DNA of 64,000 nt from Nereocystis luetkeana (lineage: Eukaryota; Sar; Phaeophyceae; Laminariales; Laminariaceae): contig JARUPZ010000018.1 of NCBI GenBank assembly GCA_031213475.1, positions 5,865,680 through 5,929,679 of the forward strand. Reading direction: 5' to 3'. Made by a program: the position numbers and the translations under genes. Positions 1 through 47,588 of this stretch are shown piece by piece. Below the pieces are notes generated by a model. The model did no database searches. It worked only from the letters and a program-made list of their open reading frames with translations, and had not been told where the DNA came from. How positions within the stretch are numbered: the stretch's first letter is position 1; each line of letters opens with the position of its first letter.

Positions 1-1980
1 GCAAGCGTGGGTTATTTTCTGGTGGTTGGTGTCTGAAGAAAAAAAATGGAGTATACAAAAGGCACAGATGGTATATATATATTTATTTTTATTCTGGTGG
101 CGTGTCTTAAGCCGCCCTCTCCCATTTAATACCGCTCTGTGTTTCTCTCATATGCTGCATATATATACCTTATATATATTATCGCTTTGGCGTTCCCTTC
201 CCCTTTTGCGCGAGGGCGCTTATTTTTCTCCGCTTCTTCCCGCTGAATCGTGTTTCTCGTTTTTTGTTCTCTGTTCCATGTACAAGTGTTGCTTTTTTTG
301 ATGATTTTGCTGTTGTACATGAATACATGTAATAATGCCCTGTTCTTGTTTTCTTGTTTCCCTTGTACCTGGTATATACACTCCAATTATACGTACGTAC
401 ACCCGAGATTTTTTTGTTCTTGTTTTTTTTCTGGCACGAGCGGAATGCGATGCCGATGTAACCAAGTGCTATGATACGTACGCAGACACCGCGGGTTTTG
501 ACTCCACTATTGACTGACTTTTCCCCCACATTTACCACGTCAAAACTAGTCTATTTAGGCCAGAGGAGGCCTTAACGCGCCCTTACAGATCGTCCTCACG
601 ACACAACGGACAGAGCGGAAACCCAGCGAACATAAGTCTACCGCCTTTACCGACAGTTATTAATAGCCACTACTACTACTGTTGTTACAACAATGCAGCT
701 GTCCCTGGAGCGAGGTTCCACTATCTAGAATACGCTGGCGCTGACCGCCTGATCACAGCGATCAAACTTTGTTTCGTTTTGTTTATGTTTTCTCGGTGTT
801 TAACGCGATATACATAATATAATACCTTACGCGAGTATATATATATATATATATGCTTTCTTCTTGAATTTCTGGCAGGGAAAAGATCTCAACCCGCAAA
901 CAAACGTACTCCTGGCTGCTGTACTACCACAACAACCACCACCATCATCACACCGTCGTTTGCTGTCGATGCCGCCAGGGTGGCGGTCCCGTTTTCTCTG
1001 CTCCCGCGTACTCCTGTTCCAGCAAAGACGCACACAGACAGTTGGTTGGCAGTTTCAACGGCAGTTAGTTAGTTCCCACCGTCGCGATGCCACGATATAT
1101 ATGTAGCTGCCCTGGTACTATAACTGACCTCTTATTTTGGTTGGAGGCGTTGCACGGTAGGTAGAGGTTCACCCTAAATAAAATTCTGAGGCTCCTCTCT
1201 TACTTGAGGAGCTCCATATCTCGCCCGGGAACTTACCTCAGCAAAAATCAAATTTCTTCCCGCCGATGAACAATCCCATGGCCCAAGCATACGAAAACAT
1301 CATTTTTCACAACAAGATTGACGTTCCGACGATTTTGGGTTAAGGAGGCCCGTCATTCAGAAACAAAAAAGCGGAAATGTGCTATTAATACCTCTGTCGT
1401 AGAAAGCGTCGTTGATCCATCCAATGCCTGGGGTGAGACAGGGGGTCAGACAAGACATCGATCGAGCGGGGTTCACCACTTTGTAGAGATCGTAAAACTT
1501 TCGAGAAATTCTCAGTTTGTAAGACTGAGACTAACCAGGTGCGGTATTTGCAATCTTTACTGTATGTCTGTCCGTCCGCATGGCCTATATTTGTCTGGAC
1601 ACTTTACACTGGTCGATATATAAGAAGGACGTTACATACGATATTCTTCGTCGTCGACGTATTCGACCCTTTTATGCGCCTTATTACTGAAACATATCAT
1701 ACCACCACGCAAATTTAATTATATAATATATCCACGACATAACACCATACCACCAAAATACCATACCACATTGTTGAGTGTACGGCATGGCAGTATGGAC
1801 CTGGGGACCGACTAGTGTTACTGTAGCAGCAGGTTGATGTATTTGGCTCTGTTCTGGTCACTCGCACGAGGTGCTTGACGGTGGTACAAGCTCTTGTATT
1901 AGAGTGCGGTTTGCCTCTCGCCAGATGTCTTCTGAACGAAGGGGCGAGGCGCTCATCAGAAAAGCGATAACGCCTGCCAG
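1..1980. other. Intergenic, no gene supported
   Basis: AT-rich non-coding DNA. Only short open frames without conserved motifs are present. It contains an (AT)n stretch near 836-855 and scattered copies of the ACCTGGTA (367) and TATTAATA (657, 1384) motifs described in the findings. I see no RNA gene or coding exon. Confidence 0.6.
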
Positions 1981-1981
1981 G

Positions 1982-2360
1982 TATGATGCGGGGACGATTG
2001 CTACAAACCATAACGCCGCAACAGGGGAAAGGGGATACCATGACAGTAGCCCACCCTGAAGGGTCGTATATGCAGATTAGAAAACTCAGGCATGAACAAA
2101 AACAATCCGGAGAATTCGGAGAATGGATCGAAGATGCGGCACTTCGCAACCCGCTCCCACACCTCTAACAACTTGCAAGGCGGTAACCGATTACACGTGA
2201 ACATTGCGAATCAGACAACTAGTCCGAAACTACGGATACGCGAAAAAGCAGGAATTACAAGCTAGACTACCCGGAAGCTAAATCGATTGCTATGATGAGG
2301 CGACGATTGCTACAAACCATAACGCCGCAACAGGGGAAAGGGGATACCATAACAGCATCC
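1982..2360. repeat. Direct repeat pair of about 65 bp
   Basis: About 65 bp at 1982-2050 recur almost unchanged at 2291-2357 in the same orientation, 309 bp apart; both contain the string GGGGAAAGGGGATACCAT. After the second copy the sequence passes into a degenerate array of CATACC/CCGTGTTTTTTCC words (2345-2530). It could be a local duplication or the remnant of a mobile element. No coding potential was seen. Confidence 0.75.
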
Positions 2361-2584
2361 CATGTTTTTCCCATATACCATGCCCCCCAATGTTTTACCA
2401 TACCACCAAAATACGGTATCACATCCCGTGTTTTTTCCATTCAGTATATGTCAACCCGTGCCATATCATACCACACCACATTCCGTGTTTTTTCCATATC
2501 ATACCGTATCACATCCCGTATATAAAACCGTATATAAAACTGTAGTACATGGTGGTGAGGTGATATAATATGAGGAGGTGTGCA

Positions 2585-2942
2585 TAACAGCAGCAGCTGC
2601 AGGACCAAGTGAATCCGCCAAGCGCTTGCGACGATCGGCCCGAAAAACAGCAACAACAGCAGGACCAAGTGGGCCCGCTAAGCGCTTGCGACGATCGCCC
2701 CTTCTCGGGCCATGGCATTCCTTCTGTATGAGCTCCGTCCCCTTGCCCCTCTCTTCCCGTATCAAATAATGTGTTTTTCAGAGTATTATGCAATAATAGT
2801 GCTTCGAGCTTCTAGCACTAAAGAGTAGCCCGTGAAAAAAAGTCAAGTGTCTGGTGCATCACTAAAAAATATCAATAAACAGCAGCAACAACAGTAGTAG
2901 GAACAAGTGTTGGGTCCGCTAGGCGCTTGCGACACGGACGCT
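2585..2942. repeat. Three copies of a 60-bp CAG/AAGCGCTTGCGAC unit
   Basis: Copies at about 2585-2647, 2648-2700 and 2878-2942 each have a CAGCA-rich start, AGGAACAAGTG or AGGACCAAGTG, then CCGCTAAGCGCTTGCGAC or a close variant. Two copies are adjacent and the third lies 180 bp away. No gene context is evident. Confidence 0.7.
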
Positions 2943-3186
2943 GGAGGACGCTGAAACTGGGGTGATGGGGATGGCTTCCCTTTAAAAATTGTTGCACCAG
3001 ATTAAAAACAGGTTTCGCAGGCCTGCCCCCGTTGTGATGCGAATCGCGCTCACGCAAGTGGCGGAAAAGTGGGCAAAGCACTCGCTTGAAAGACGGCAGC
3101 GAAGAGCTGAAACCGGCGGCTCCTGCGGAGGGCTAATATATTTCTGCACCTCTTGTGGGTGGGAGCAGGGCACCAAATGGGATCAG

Positions 3187-3745
3187 ATTCTTGACATACA
3201 TGAGGAAATTCACTTTTCTTTAAAAAGAGATTTCATGGTGGACGTGAGATTCGAACTCACGACCAACGACCCCATGTTCTGCAGTCGTCGCCATTAAAAT
3301 TTGTTAAGGTCATATTAATAGTCCGTTTGGCTAATGTTATGAGGCTTAGATTGGGTCGGCAAAGGTTAACCAATCGCCTACCCAATCTAAGCCTCATAAC
3401 ATTAGCCCAACGGACTATTAATATGGCCTTAGCAAATGGCGTCGTCGGCAGGACATGGGTCGTTGGTCGTGAGTTCGAATCTCACGTCCACCATGAATCG
3501 CTTTTTATAAAGAAAATTGAGCTTCCTCATGTCAAGACTGAAAAATACTTCTGGATCCCAAAAAATTGGAACCGCGTGTGGTGGCGCGTCGACCCGTAAA
3601 ATCCGGTCCATTCCAGGGGGAGAGAGTGTTATGAGGCTTAGATTGGGTAGGCGATCGGTTAACCTTTTACCTTTAGCCCAACGGACTAAGACCTTCACAC
3701 TTAAGGTAAAAAGTGAACCTTTCGCTTACCCAATCTAAGCCCCAT
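3187..3745. repeat. Head-to-head inverted pair of tRNA-like (SINE-type) units
   Basis: Sequence 3187-3360 is the approximate reverse complement of 3377-3544, with a centre near 3365. Each arm carries an RNA polymerase III A-box-like TAGCCCAACGG (plus copy about 3408) and a B-box-like GAGTTCGAATCTC (about 3472; mirrored at about 3246) followed by CACGTCCACCA, which resembles a tRNA T-arm and 3' end. The 24-nt word starting GTTATGAGGCTTAGATTGGG recurs at 3338, 3377 (inverted), 3628 and about 3722 (inverted). The acceptor stem does not pair, so it is not a functional tRNA. A tRNA-derived SINE inserted or duplicated as an inverted pair is the best explanation. Confidence 0.65.
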
Positions 3746-4429
3746 AACAAAATGGGATCACATCCGGGTGGGATCAGAGGAGCCAAGCGGGGGCCTGTTT
3801 CGTTTTCCTGCTTCAATGGAGAATATTCCCAGAAACGTATTTCTCTACAGCGTCGAGAACTCTATACTACAACAATCGGTCCTCCAGTATTTATAGTACC
3901 AGGTATTCTTCTTATTATGCTTGCCTTCCGACAATATAGCGTAGATGCCATTCCAATATAAACCGAATATTCTTCCGCAAATCAGCAGTGTTCCTTTACG
4001 GGATGTTTTTTGGGCAATTTCTACGACCACAATAATTATTTGCTGTAGTAGTGTGTTAGGAGGGAAATCGTGGTCGGAAGGTTCGGAATATTAAAAAAGA
4101 AAAAAATGCGAAAGATGCGCAGCCAACCGCGTCGTCTGCCTCCCGCCCGTTTTTCGGACCGCTATTTTGTGCCCGGGTGAGGGTCAGGATAATGAGCGTT
4201 AGGGTCCGGGGTTGGGTTGGGCCTACGCCCGCCCGTGCCGTAATCCCGCCAGGAAAAGCATTCTAACCCGCAAACAACGAGCAGCCCTACCCCTGAAAGA
4301 TCCTACCGAGCACAACGTGAATAAAAATCCTCCAGAAAAGACAGGCAAAACGCCCCACAACCAATAGAAATGCCAGGTGTACTACGGGAAGTATACCAGG
4401 TTGTTCTGGTGCTACTGCTTTGAATGAGA

Positions 4430-6960
4430 CTGATGAACTCCCGGTAACTACCTGGCTGGGTTAAGGCATTGGGATCGTAAGTATAGTACTTGGGAGGCGT
4501 ATCTTAGATGGAAAACCAGGGGGGGGGGGTTCCCAGCGAGGCACCATTTTTGCCCTCAGTCTCCGCGTACACGAAAGGAGTACAACTGACTGCTCCAGCC
4601 CAAGCCTTTTCTTCTATCTCCGAGAAAACAAGACAGACGTGAGTACCAACGAGTACCGACGTACTAGGCAAAGCTGTCCGGAGATAAAAAGTATCCCGAC
4701 CTTGATCGTAGCAAGTGGCGTTTTCCGTAGACACTTTCTCGCCCTACCACCGTTGCGGATGGCATGGCGATGGTGTTATGATACTGTTTTGAATTAGGTT
4801 GAAAGTCCAGTAATTACCTGGGTTCAGGCACTGGGATCGTATTTGTAGTACTTGGAAGGCGTATCTTTGGTGGAAAACCAGTGGGCTTCGAGCTCCCTGA
4901 CTCAGAGGACGAGCGGCTGGCTACCGCGAAGGACGCAGGACTGGCGACCGAGGAACCGGGCAGTGCCCCAGCCCCGCCCCCCCGACTGCCTGGGGCATGA
5001 ACCTCCCTCACTTCGGCGGACAAGGCAGCCATTCTCCTGCACTGGCCGCCATTACGGGGGGGGGGGGCGATGGCTTTCATTGACGATTTATTCCTGCCCC
5101 TTGAGGCTAGGTGTGAAGGTGTTACCTACTGAGCTATAGGGGTAAAAGATCGATCGATTACCCAGCCCAAGGTAATCCTTATAACACTCAATACCTTCGC
5201 ATTTGGCGTCGTCCAGGTCACGGGTTCGAACCTCACTTCGAGCGTTTCTTATACAGAAACGCTTGCGCGTGCACACCTAAAAAAACACGTCTCCCTGGAT
5301 CCCCAGGTAATGAAACGAAGCGGGTAGGTCAGCGTACGGACGTATACGGCTCCGACGCCCCAAAGACCCCGCCGTTTAGAGGGGGGGAGAGTGTTATAAG
5401 GATTACCTTGGGCTGGGTAATAGATCGATCTTTTACCCCTATCGCTCAGTAGGTAACACCTTCACATGGGTCTTCCTTTCATTCTTTTTAACGTACTTTG
5501 CCGGCTTCATTGCCTTGCCGTTCAGAGGTACTGGTGTGGTATTTGGTTTTGAGGAGCCGCATCTTCGACTCATCATTTTGTAGTGTGTGGAATCGGGGTT
5601 CCCGTGGATTTCCCATAACTCTGTACCAGGTATATTATACGGTTCATCAGAGTGGGCTAGTGATATGATACTGCCTTGAATAAGGTTGAAAGCCCGGTAA
5701 TTGCCTGGGTTCAGGCGCTTGGATCGTGTTCGTAGTATTTGGAAGGCATGTCTTGGGTGGAGAACCAGGGGTTTCCTAGGGGTTTTCCATAGACGCACGG
5801 GCTTGGTCTCAGTCTCCACCGTGCACGAAATAAATAAATAAATGTTATGATACTGCTTTTGTATGAGGTTGAAAGCCCGAAAATCGCGAGTTGTAGGCCC
5901 GGGTTTTCGGTGTTTCTTGACATCTTCCGTGATATTTTTTTTTTTAATCGTTTTTTTTCATATTCCCTTTTCACTTTTCCATGCATCTTTCTCGCCCCCC
6001 TCGTCGCGGGTGGCATGGCGATGATTTTTCGTTGACGATTTCTTCCTGCGCCTCAAGGCTACGTCTTCCTTTCATATTTTTGCGTTCTTTGCCGGCTTCG
6101 TTGCCTTGCCGTTCAGAGGCGTGGGAGTGGCTTTTGAGGAACCGCATCTTCGACTCATGTTCGTGATTCTGCATACATACCCGGCTCATCAGAGTGGGCT
6201 AGTGTTATGCCACTGCTTTGTATGAGGTTGAAAGTCCGGTAATTACCTGGGTTTAGGCACTGGGATCGCATTATTTGTATTAATAGTACTTGGAAGGCGT
6301 ATCTTAGGTGGAAAACCAGGGGTTTTCCAGAGAGACACGAGCGTGGTCTCAGTCTCCGTCGTGCACGAAAGGAATAAAGCTGTTCTTCTATCTCTAAGCA
6401 AGCAACACATACATGTGAGTACCAATGAGTACCGGCTTATAAGGCAGACCTGCCCTGGGACACAAAGTGTCCCGCTGTCCATGATCTTAACATAAAGCTG
6501 CTCTCTTATTATATCTCTAAGCAAACAACCCACGTGAGTACCAACGAGTACCGACTTAATGTGCAAACCTGTCCAGGGATACAAAGTGTCCCGCCTGCTG
6601 ATCTTAACAATGGCTTTCATTGACGATTTATTCCAGTTTCTTAAGGCTCGGTCTTCCTTTTTTTTCTCTTTTTTGACGTAACTTGCCGTTCAGAGGTGGG
6701 GGAAAGGGTGTTGAGGAGCCGCATTTTCGACGAACATGTTCTAGCTCGTGGGATCGGAGTTTCCATGTTTTATTGTGTTGTGTACCAACGAGTACCTACG
6801 TGATCAATAGGGAAACCAAACACGGGGTACAAAGTGCCCCGACCTTGAACCCAACAGTGCCCATCGGGGTGGTGGTGGTGTTGGTGGTCGATCCCAGGGT
6901 CGATGTTAAGTTTAGGTTAGAGTTCGGTTCACACATTGTCAACCAGCGACATAACATTTG
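4430..6960. repeat. Mosaic array of three dispersed repeat modules
   Basis: Three modules recur in shuffled order. Module 1 (GTTGAAAG..CCGGTAATTACCTGGG..CACTGGGATCG..TGGAAGGCGTATCTT) lies at about 4440-4560, 4775-4900, 5660-5830 and 6203-6375. Module 2 (GGCTTTCATTGACGATTTATT to TTCAGAGG..GAGGAGCCGCAT) lies at about 5064, 5470-5590, 6020-6150 and 6608-6740. Module 3 (GTGAGTACCAACGAGTACCGAC..ACAAAGTGTCCCG) lies at about 4613-4705, 6400-6480, 6520-6600 and 6785-6850. No stable open frame spans them, so they look like decayed copies of one longer element. Confidence 0.7.
5106..5466. repeat. Terminal-inverted-repeat unit with tRNA-like boxes
   Basis: Arms of about 75 bp (5108-5187 and 5389-5466) are inverted copies of each other. 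The arm read on the minus strand at 5120-5142 contains TAGCTCAGTAGG, a textbook A-box. The interior has a B-box-like GGGTTCGAACCTC at about 5220. It shares layout and short strings (GGCGTCGTC, GAGAGTGTTAT) with the unit at 3.2-3.7 kb, so both probably belong to one tRNA-derived family. Confidence 0.6.
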
Positions 6961-8200
6961 TTAATTCGGGCGATCGGCCAAAACACAGAGCGGCAGCAGC
7001 GACGAACAGACAAAAAAAAACGCCGTGAAAGCGTTAATTTCGGCGCCATATGCCCAACGTATAAAATAAGCGTATAAAGTACTGGTATATAACAGAATTT
7101 CTGCCGTCATGATGCAGCGCCAACGATAATCGTTGCCGTGCTGTTTCCCAGTGTAGTTCGAGATTCCAGTTGACGTGGGGAATTGTATTTATTTATGGTG
7201 GTGTATAGTACTGTTTAGTCTCAAATCACCACTATTAGTATCCAGCAGTGTTTTTTTCACAAACAAAAAGAAAAAGGTACGACGAGTGAAAGAAAGGTAC
7301 GTAAGGACCTACCTGGTACAACACAAAAAATATGAAAAAAATAAAAAACAACACATTTTTGAACAAAAAAACCAAGGGTACGTAAGAGACATATTTGACT
7401 TTTCGAGGAGGCGAGGTCATCGTTAAGAATCAGCAATCACACACTCATCGTCAAATAATATGACTGCCCCATACTTTACATGTCCGACCCACCCAGCGAC
7501 CGTGAAAAGAGGAAAATAAATGTATAGCCCATCTATCTCGTCATCGTCCCCAGACGAAAAAGGTGTTACGTACGACGTATTACACCCCCGTACATAATAT
7601 AGGTAGGTACCACGATTCTTACGTGACTATAAAAATAGCGGGTATTTTTTCTACTGGAAGAGGGAACTTCACCACATCAGATTCCAACACTACCAGGTAT
7701 ATGACAATGCTTTGCTGCCATGCACGCTGCGCGGGTTGTACGTAGGCAGTGTCGCACACACAGCCGCCACCACCACCATCATCATCCATGCCACCAGCCA
7801 CTACGAATCAATCACCCATCTCCCACATGACTAATGCCGGATGACAAAATACCGGATTACAGATGGCAAAATACACGAAACAAACGAAAGAAAAGAAAAA
7901 GAAAAACACTAAAAACTTAAATGACAAAATACAAATGGCAAAATGCAAGTGGCAAAATACACGTGAAAACGACAAAATACAAACAAAATGGCAAAATAGA
8001 GGGAAAGGTCAAAATACAAGAAAAAATGACAACATACAAAATGCATGACAAGAAAAAAGTCTAGTATTATTGTGCCGCCACAAGCTGCAGCTACCCGCTT
8101 TTCAATACGCCCCGAGCGACGTACCGCTAAGCTGCGCTTTGAATCGACATAATATGCTTGGGAAATCTACGGCCCAGCGACCTCGCAAGTCCTCCTAAGG
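6960..8200. other. Intergenic, A-rich degenerate repeats
   Basis: No gene seen. Positions 7845-8045 hold a degenerate run of GGCAAAATAC / GACAAAATAC words separated by A-rich spacers. Confidence 0.5.
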
Positions 8201-8471
8201 CACGCGGGGGGACGGCGGGAGGAGGCACAACCACACAACCAGCAGCGCCCTGCCCGTACACCCACCCACCCACCCACCGACAAGGAGCCCAGCAATGCAC
8301 GAGGCACGGCGCAGAGCCAGTGCTGCTATATATCATACATTACACGGCGGGCTAGTCCTACTATCAATATTAATATATCAAGCATCGAAGAAAACGAAGC
8401 AAGAAAAAATCTCACGCAGCAGTCAAGCCAGCCAACCTGGTACAAACCAGCCAACGAACCGTCACATTTCG

Positions 8472-8575
8472 ACCGACGAGACCGATGAAGCGGCCGAATC
8501 AACCAATCAACCTATGAACCAGACCGACGAAGCGGCCGAATCAACCAATCAACCTATGAACCAATCAACCGGAGG
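8472..8575 (+). repeat. Two-copy 51-bp tandem repeat
   Basis: The unit ACCGACGAAGCGGCCGAATC plus AACCAATCAACCTATGAACC occurs twice in tandem in an open frame of 134 codons (8295-8699). The frame has no recognisable domain and sits in simple-sequence DNA, so I do not call it a gene. Confidence 0.6.
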
Positions 8576-8729
8576 ACCGACCACACCAAACTATGAATAC
8601 CATCCGGACCATCGAATAGAAGAGAGAAGAAGGATGAAAAACTATTTCGATACTACTCCACGTGTATACGACACACACTTCATGTACGAAGTATCATGAC
8701 ATCATGATGAAAGTACCTCCGCGACGTGT

Positions 8730-8985
8730 GCTTTGCTCATGTTTCCCCTCCTGCAACCAACCCGCCCACCCACCCACCAATCCATCATCCTTCCACCAAA
8801 CCACCCACCCCACCCATCGAGCCATCCATCCACTAATCCGTCCATCTATCCTACCACCCAGCCTTCCGCAGATGGCAAAAAACAAACCGAAGAGCGGACC
8901 AAAAAGTGCATTAGAGAGGAGGCTGCCCGCCCTCCCTCCCTCCCTCCCTCCCTCCCTCCCTCCCTCCCCCCCCCCCCTCAAAAGA
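8730..8985. repeat. CCA/CCC simple sequence and (CCCT)n
   Basis: Degenerate CCACCCA repeats run into a (CCCT)n tract at 8928-8968 and then a C-run. There is no gene. Confidence 0.8.
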
Positions 8986-9377
8986 AGCGAACGGTACAAC
9001 AACAACAAAAGAGAACGCGACGAGACGTGAGCCAAATCTATTTTCCGGCACGCCCCGCCCACTCATTTTGTCCCTTCCACCACGAGAGCGGGAAGAAACG
9101 GAGCCAGTCGCCGCCGCTGCCGTCAGCAAAGGCCAACAGGTAGGCATGCAGGCAGACAGACCACCGACGGCTACGTATAGCTCATGTATGCCCCCATTCT
9201 CCTGCCGCCCGCGAATAAATGCAAGCGTCCAAATGGTACTGCTTTCCACTTATCCACCAGCTCACCAGGTAACCCATATATAATACATGCAGTTCATCGC
9301 CGAATTTCGCGCGTTTCAAGAACTCCGCGACGACAGCTACAACCCACCCCCCCTTGCCCCGCCTCCCCCTCTCGCAT

Positions 9378-9745
9378 AAACATGCCTTCTAACCAGGACC
9401 CCTCCCATCCCACCCCTATCCCTGCCATAGGCATGCCTTCCAACCGAAACCCCCCACCACCTCCCCCTATCCCTGCCATAGGCATACATGCCTTCTAACC
9501 AGCCCCCCTCCCCCCCCCCCCCGCCCCCTCCCATCCCCGCCATAGACATGCCTCCTCACCAGTACCCCCCCCCCATCTCGAAAGGGATCCGTGATCAATG
9601 GTCAAAGGACTGAGGCGAGTAACAAATGAGAACACCTCTCCCCGCCCCCCCTCCCCGGCAGAGACGTGCCTTCCAAGCAGGACCCCTCCCCCCTCTTCCC
9701 GCCAGAGATATGCCTTCCGAGTACGAACGGGGAAATATACGCCGG
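9378..9745 (+). repeat. Degenerate 60-70 bp minisatellite (CATGCCTTC..CCAT)
   Basis: About five units, each with ATGCCTTCYAACC followed by a C-rich stretch and CCCTGCCATAGGC or GCCAGAGA, starting near 9382, 9433, 9489, 9547, 9668 and 9710. C-runs vary in length between units. No coding function is supported. Confidence 0.65.
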
Positions 9746-9822
9746 CGCCGCTGCCGGCGCCGCCTCTGTGCCGCAGGCCGCAGGGAAACCCGATTCATCA
9801 GCCCCCCCCCCCCCCCCCCTCC

Positions 9823-9904
9823 CGGCATTGTAGGGATGCGAGGGTCTATGGTCATACGACTACGGTCATGCATGAGATCGAGTACATCTCTCCTATCGAG
9901 TACA
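9823..9904 (+). mobile_element. Poly(C)-tailed retroposon, short 3' fragment H
   Basis: 82 bp from CCCGGCATTGTAGGGATGCG to GAGTACACC, plus a C-run. This is the only copy found outside the Raptor gene. Confidence 0.7.
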
Positions 9905-10639
9905 CCCCCCCCCCCCTCCCCCCCCCCTCCCCCCGCCACCACCGCCGCCACCAGGACGCTACCCATAAACGTCGACAATAATCAATACGAGTACAGTTGT
10001 AGGTGAAAGGCCGGAAAACAAAAACATAAAAACGCATGTTTTTCTATACCGAGACAGGTATATCAGGTGCCTGGCTGGTACTTTAGTTTTAAATCTGCCA
10101 GCAATGTTTTTCTGTCCAGCAGCGAAAACGAAAAAAAAGGGGAGGAAAAAAGGGAGGCCATACGTAGCGACAGGAAGCAAAAGCGCGGCTATACGATATG
10201 TACACACACGCCAGGCGAATTCAGTCCACGCCTCATTTCTCGTAGAATTCCGGAAGTTTCCCGATATGCCCGACGGCTTTTCTCTACAATTTTTACGCCT
10301 TTTGCCGCCCCCCCCCCCCCCCCCCCCCCCACCGCCCCGCTATCGTGACCCCCCCCCCTATCCCCCACCAATAAACGCCCCTTTACTGTGTACACCTCCT
10401 AGTTTCAGGTACAGTATCAGTCCCTGTCGACCCCCCCCCCCCCCCCCCCCCCACCCCGAACTCCTCCCCAGCTCCAAGGCTACCTTCGACAAATACGTAA
10501 TGTCATCATTCTCCGCCGGAAAAAAAGCCGGACACCTTGCTTTTCTTTGTTTGTACATTTGCTTTTATGAAACGTCGTGAGCGATCAAAAAACATAATCC
10601 GCCTCAACCACCCTCCCCGCCCCCTCTTTCCCCTCTGCG

Positions 10640-11440
10640 GCCCACAACCCAGCCGATCGAGCTACCGAACGGACGACCGATTGACTGACCGAGCGGCTGA
10701 CCGAATGACCAAGTGAATGGCCAACCGGATGACCGAACCATCGAAAGACCCATCGAATGAACAGATAGACCGACCCCGACTGAACAACCGAATGGTCGAA
10801 CGAATGGTCGAATACCGTCAGACCGAATGAATGACCGACCGAGCGACGGCCGAATGGCCGACCGAACGGCTGACCGAACGAATCGATCAATGGTCGACAG
10901 ACAGACAGAGAGACAGAGAGACAAGACATACAGACAGACCAATCGCATAAACGGACCGCACGACTGACAGATACAGACGGAACGACCGAATGGCCGACCG
11001 AACAGATGATCGAACAATCGACCGAACGAGCAACCTAACAATCGACCGAACGAGCAGCCAAACAATCGACCGAACGAGCAACCAAACAACCGACCATCTG
11101 CGCAACCAAGCCAAACCTCAAGCCGGCAACCGCTTCAGTCCCATCAAACCCCACCTGCCCGGTCCCGGACGGGCAGGCATCAACCAACCATCCAATAAAC
11201 CATCTATCCATCCAACTAACCAATCAATCGACCAACTTGTTGATGACAAAACTAATCAATCATCAACCAATCCATTACGAACCAACCAAATTAACCAATC
11301 AATCATCAACAAATCCATCACGAACCAATCAAATCAACCGATCAATCATCATCTATTCAATATGCATCAATCAATAAAAAAATCGATCATCAACCAATCA
11401 AACCAAATCAATCAACCAACCCGTCACAACCAACAAATCG
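10640..11440. repeat. ACCGA- and AATCAATC-derived satellite-like tract
   Basis: Positions 10660-11100 are built from degenerate GACCGAAC/GACCGAATG words, including about 3.5 copies of a 25-bp AATCGACCGAACGAGCAACC unit at 11012-11090. Positions 11165-11430 are degenerate CCAATCAATCA words. Long open frames here (such as 10990-11598 +) are a by-product of the lack of stop codons. Confidence 0.75.
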
Positions 11441-11504
11441 AACCAGACGAGAAAGATCACGCCGACCGACCCCCCCCCCCCCCCGCCCCCCACCCCCGCC
11501 CGGC

Positions 11505-46926
<35,422 letters not shown>

Positions 46927-47588
46927 GGCGGCTCCGCGCGGCGGCGCAACACTTGGCACTGCGTGCTACTCCTCCGTGTCAGCTGGGAGAACCCGCTTGC
47001 AAGGCCGCCCGGGCCCTGACTGCGAACTACCACGCCGCCGTGATCCGTGCACGCGCACGCTCCTTCTTCCTCCCTCCTCCTCCTGGTTTTACTTGTTTTG
47101 TGGTCCGAATATCGTTCAAGGACAAGCACTCCTTCGCTTTTGCCACCGCACCCTTTCCGCCTAGTCTCCTCTCCCGGCCCAAGGCCGCCTAAAACAAAGG
47201 CTGTTGGGATAAGAAATAGACCAATCCCGCGTGCAGTGTGAAGTTAAGGACTATGCAAGGGAGCTCTTGACATCAATCGACGTTGCTACTTCCGCGGGAC
47301 GCCGCGCACAATGAGCTGCGGTTTGCATGTCCTCGCGTCAAGAAGATGATATTAAGGAGGCACCCCCCAGGTTTTTGCACGACAACGTCTCCCCGCTGAC
47401 ACATCACCAAGCATTTCATCTCGAACTCCCGCTTGACCGAAACATAAAAATCTGAGAACCGCCATTCCGTCAATCATCATCTGGTACATAGTCTAGCTAG
47501 AGTCTAGAGCTAGCTGCTAGGTTCTAGAGCTTGTAGGAGACCAACTAGCTGCATCAGGGCACTAGGGCCGCCTCATACGAACTTAGCG
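46927..47588. promoter_or_regulatory. Shared divergent promoter region (Raptor / protease)
   Basis: 662 bp separate the two start codons, which point away from each other. Features include a CCAAT at 47221 and a run of CTAG-containing words (TCTAGCTAG, TCTAGAGCTAG, CTAGGTTCTAGAGC) at about 47491-47545, close to the protease start. No TATA box is obvious. Co-regulation is possible but not shown. Confidence 0.55.

Noticed and set aside
3234..3300. A possible tRNA gene (GTTCGAATC loop with CCA-like end)
   Set aside because: The T-arm is good but the acceptor stem does not pair, and the A-box to B-box spacing contains unrelated sequence. Best read as tRNA-derived repeat.
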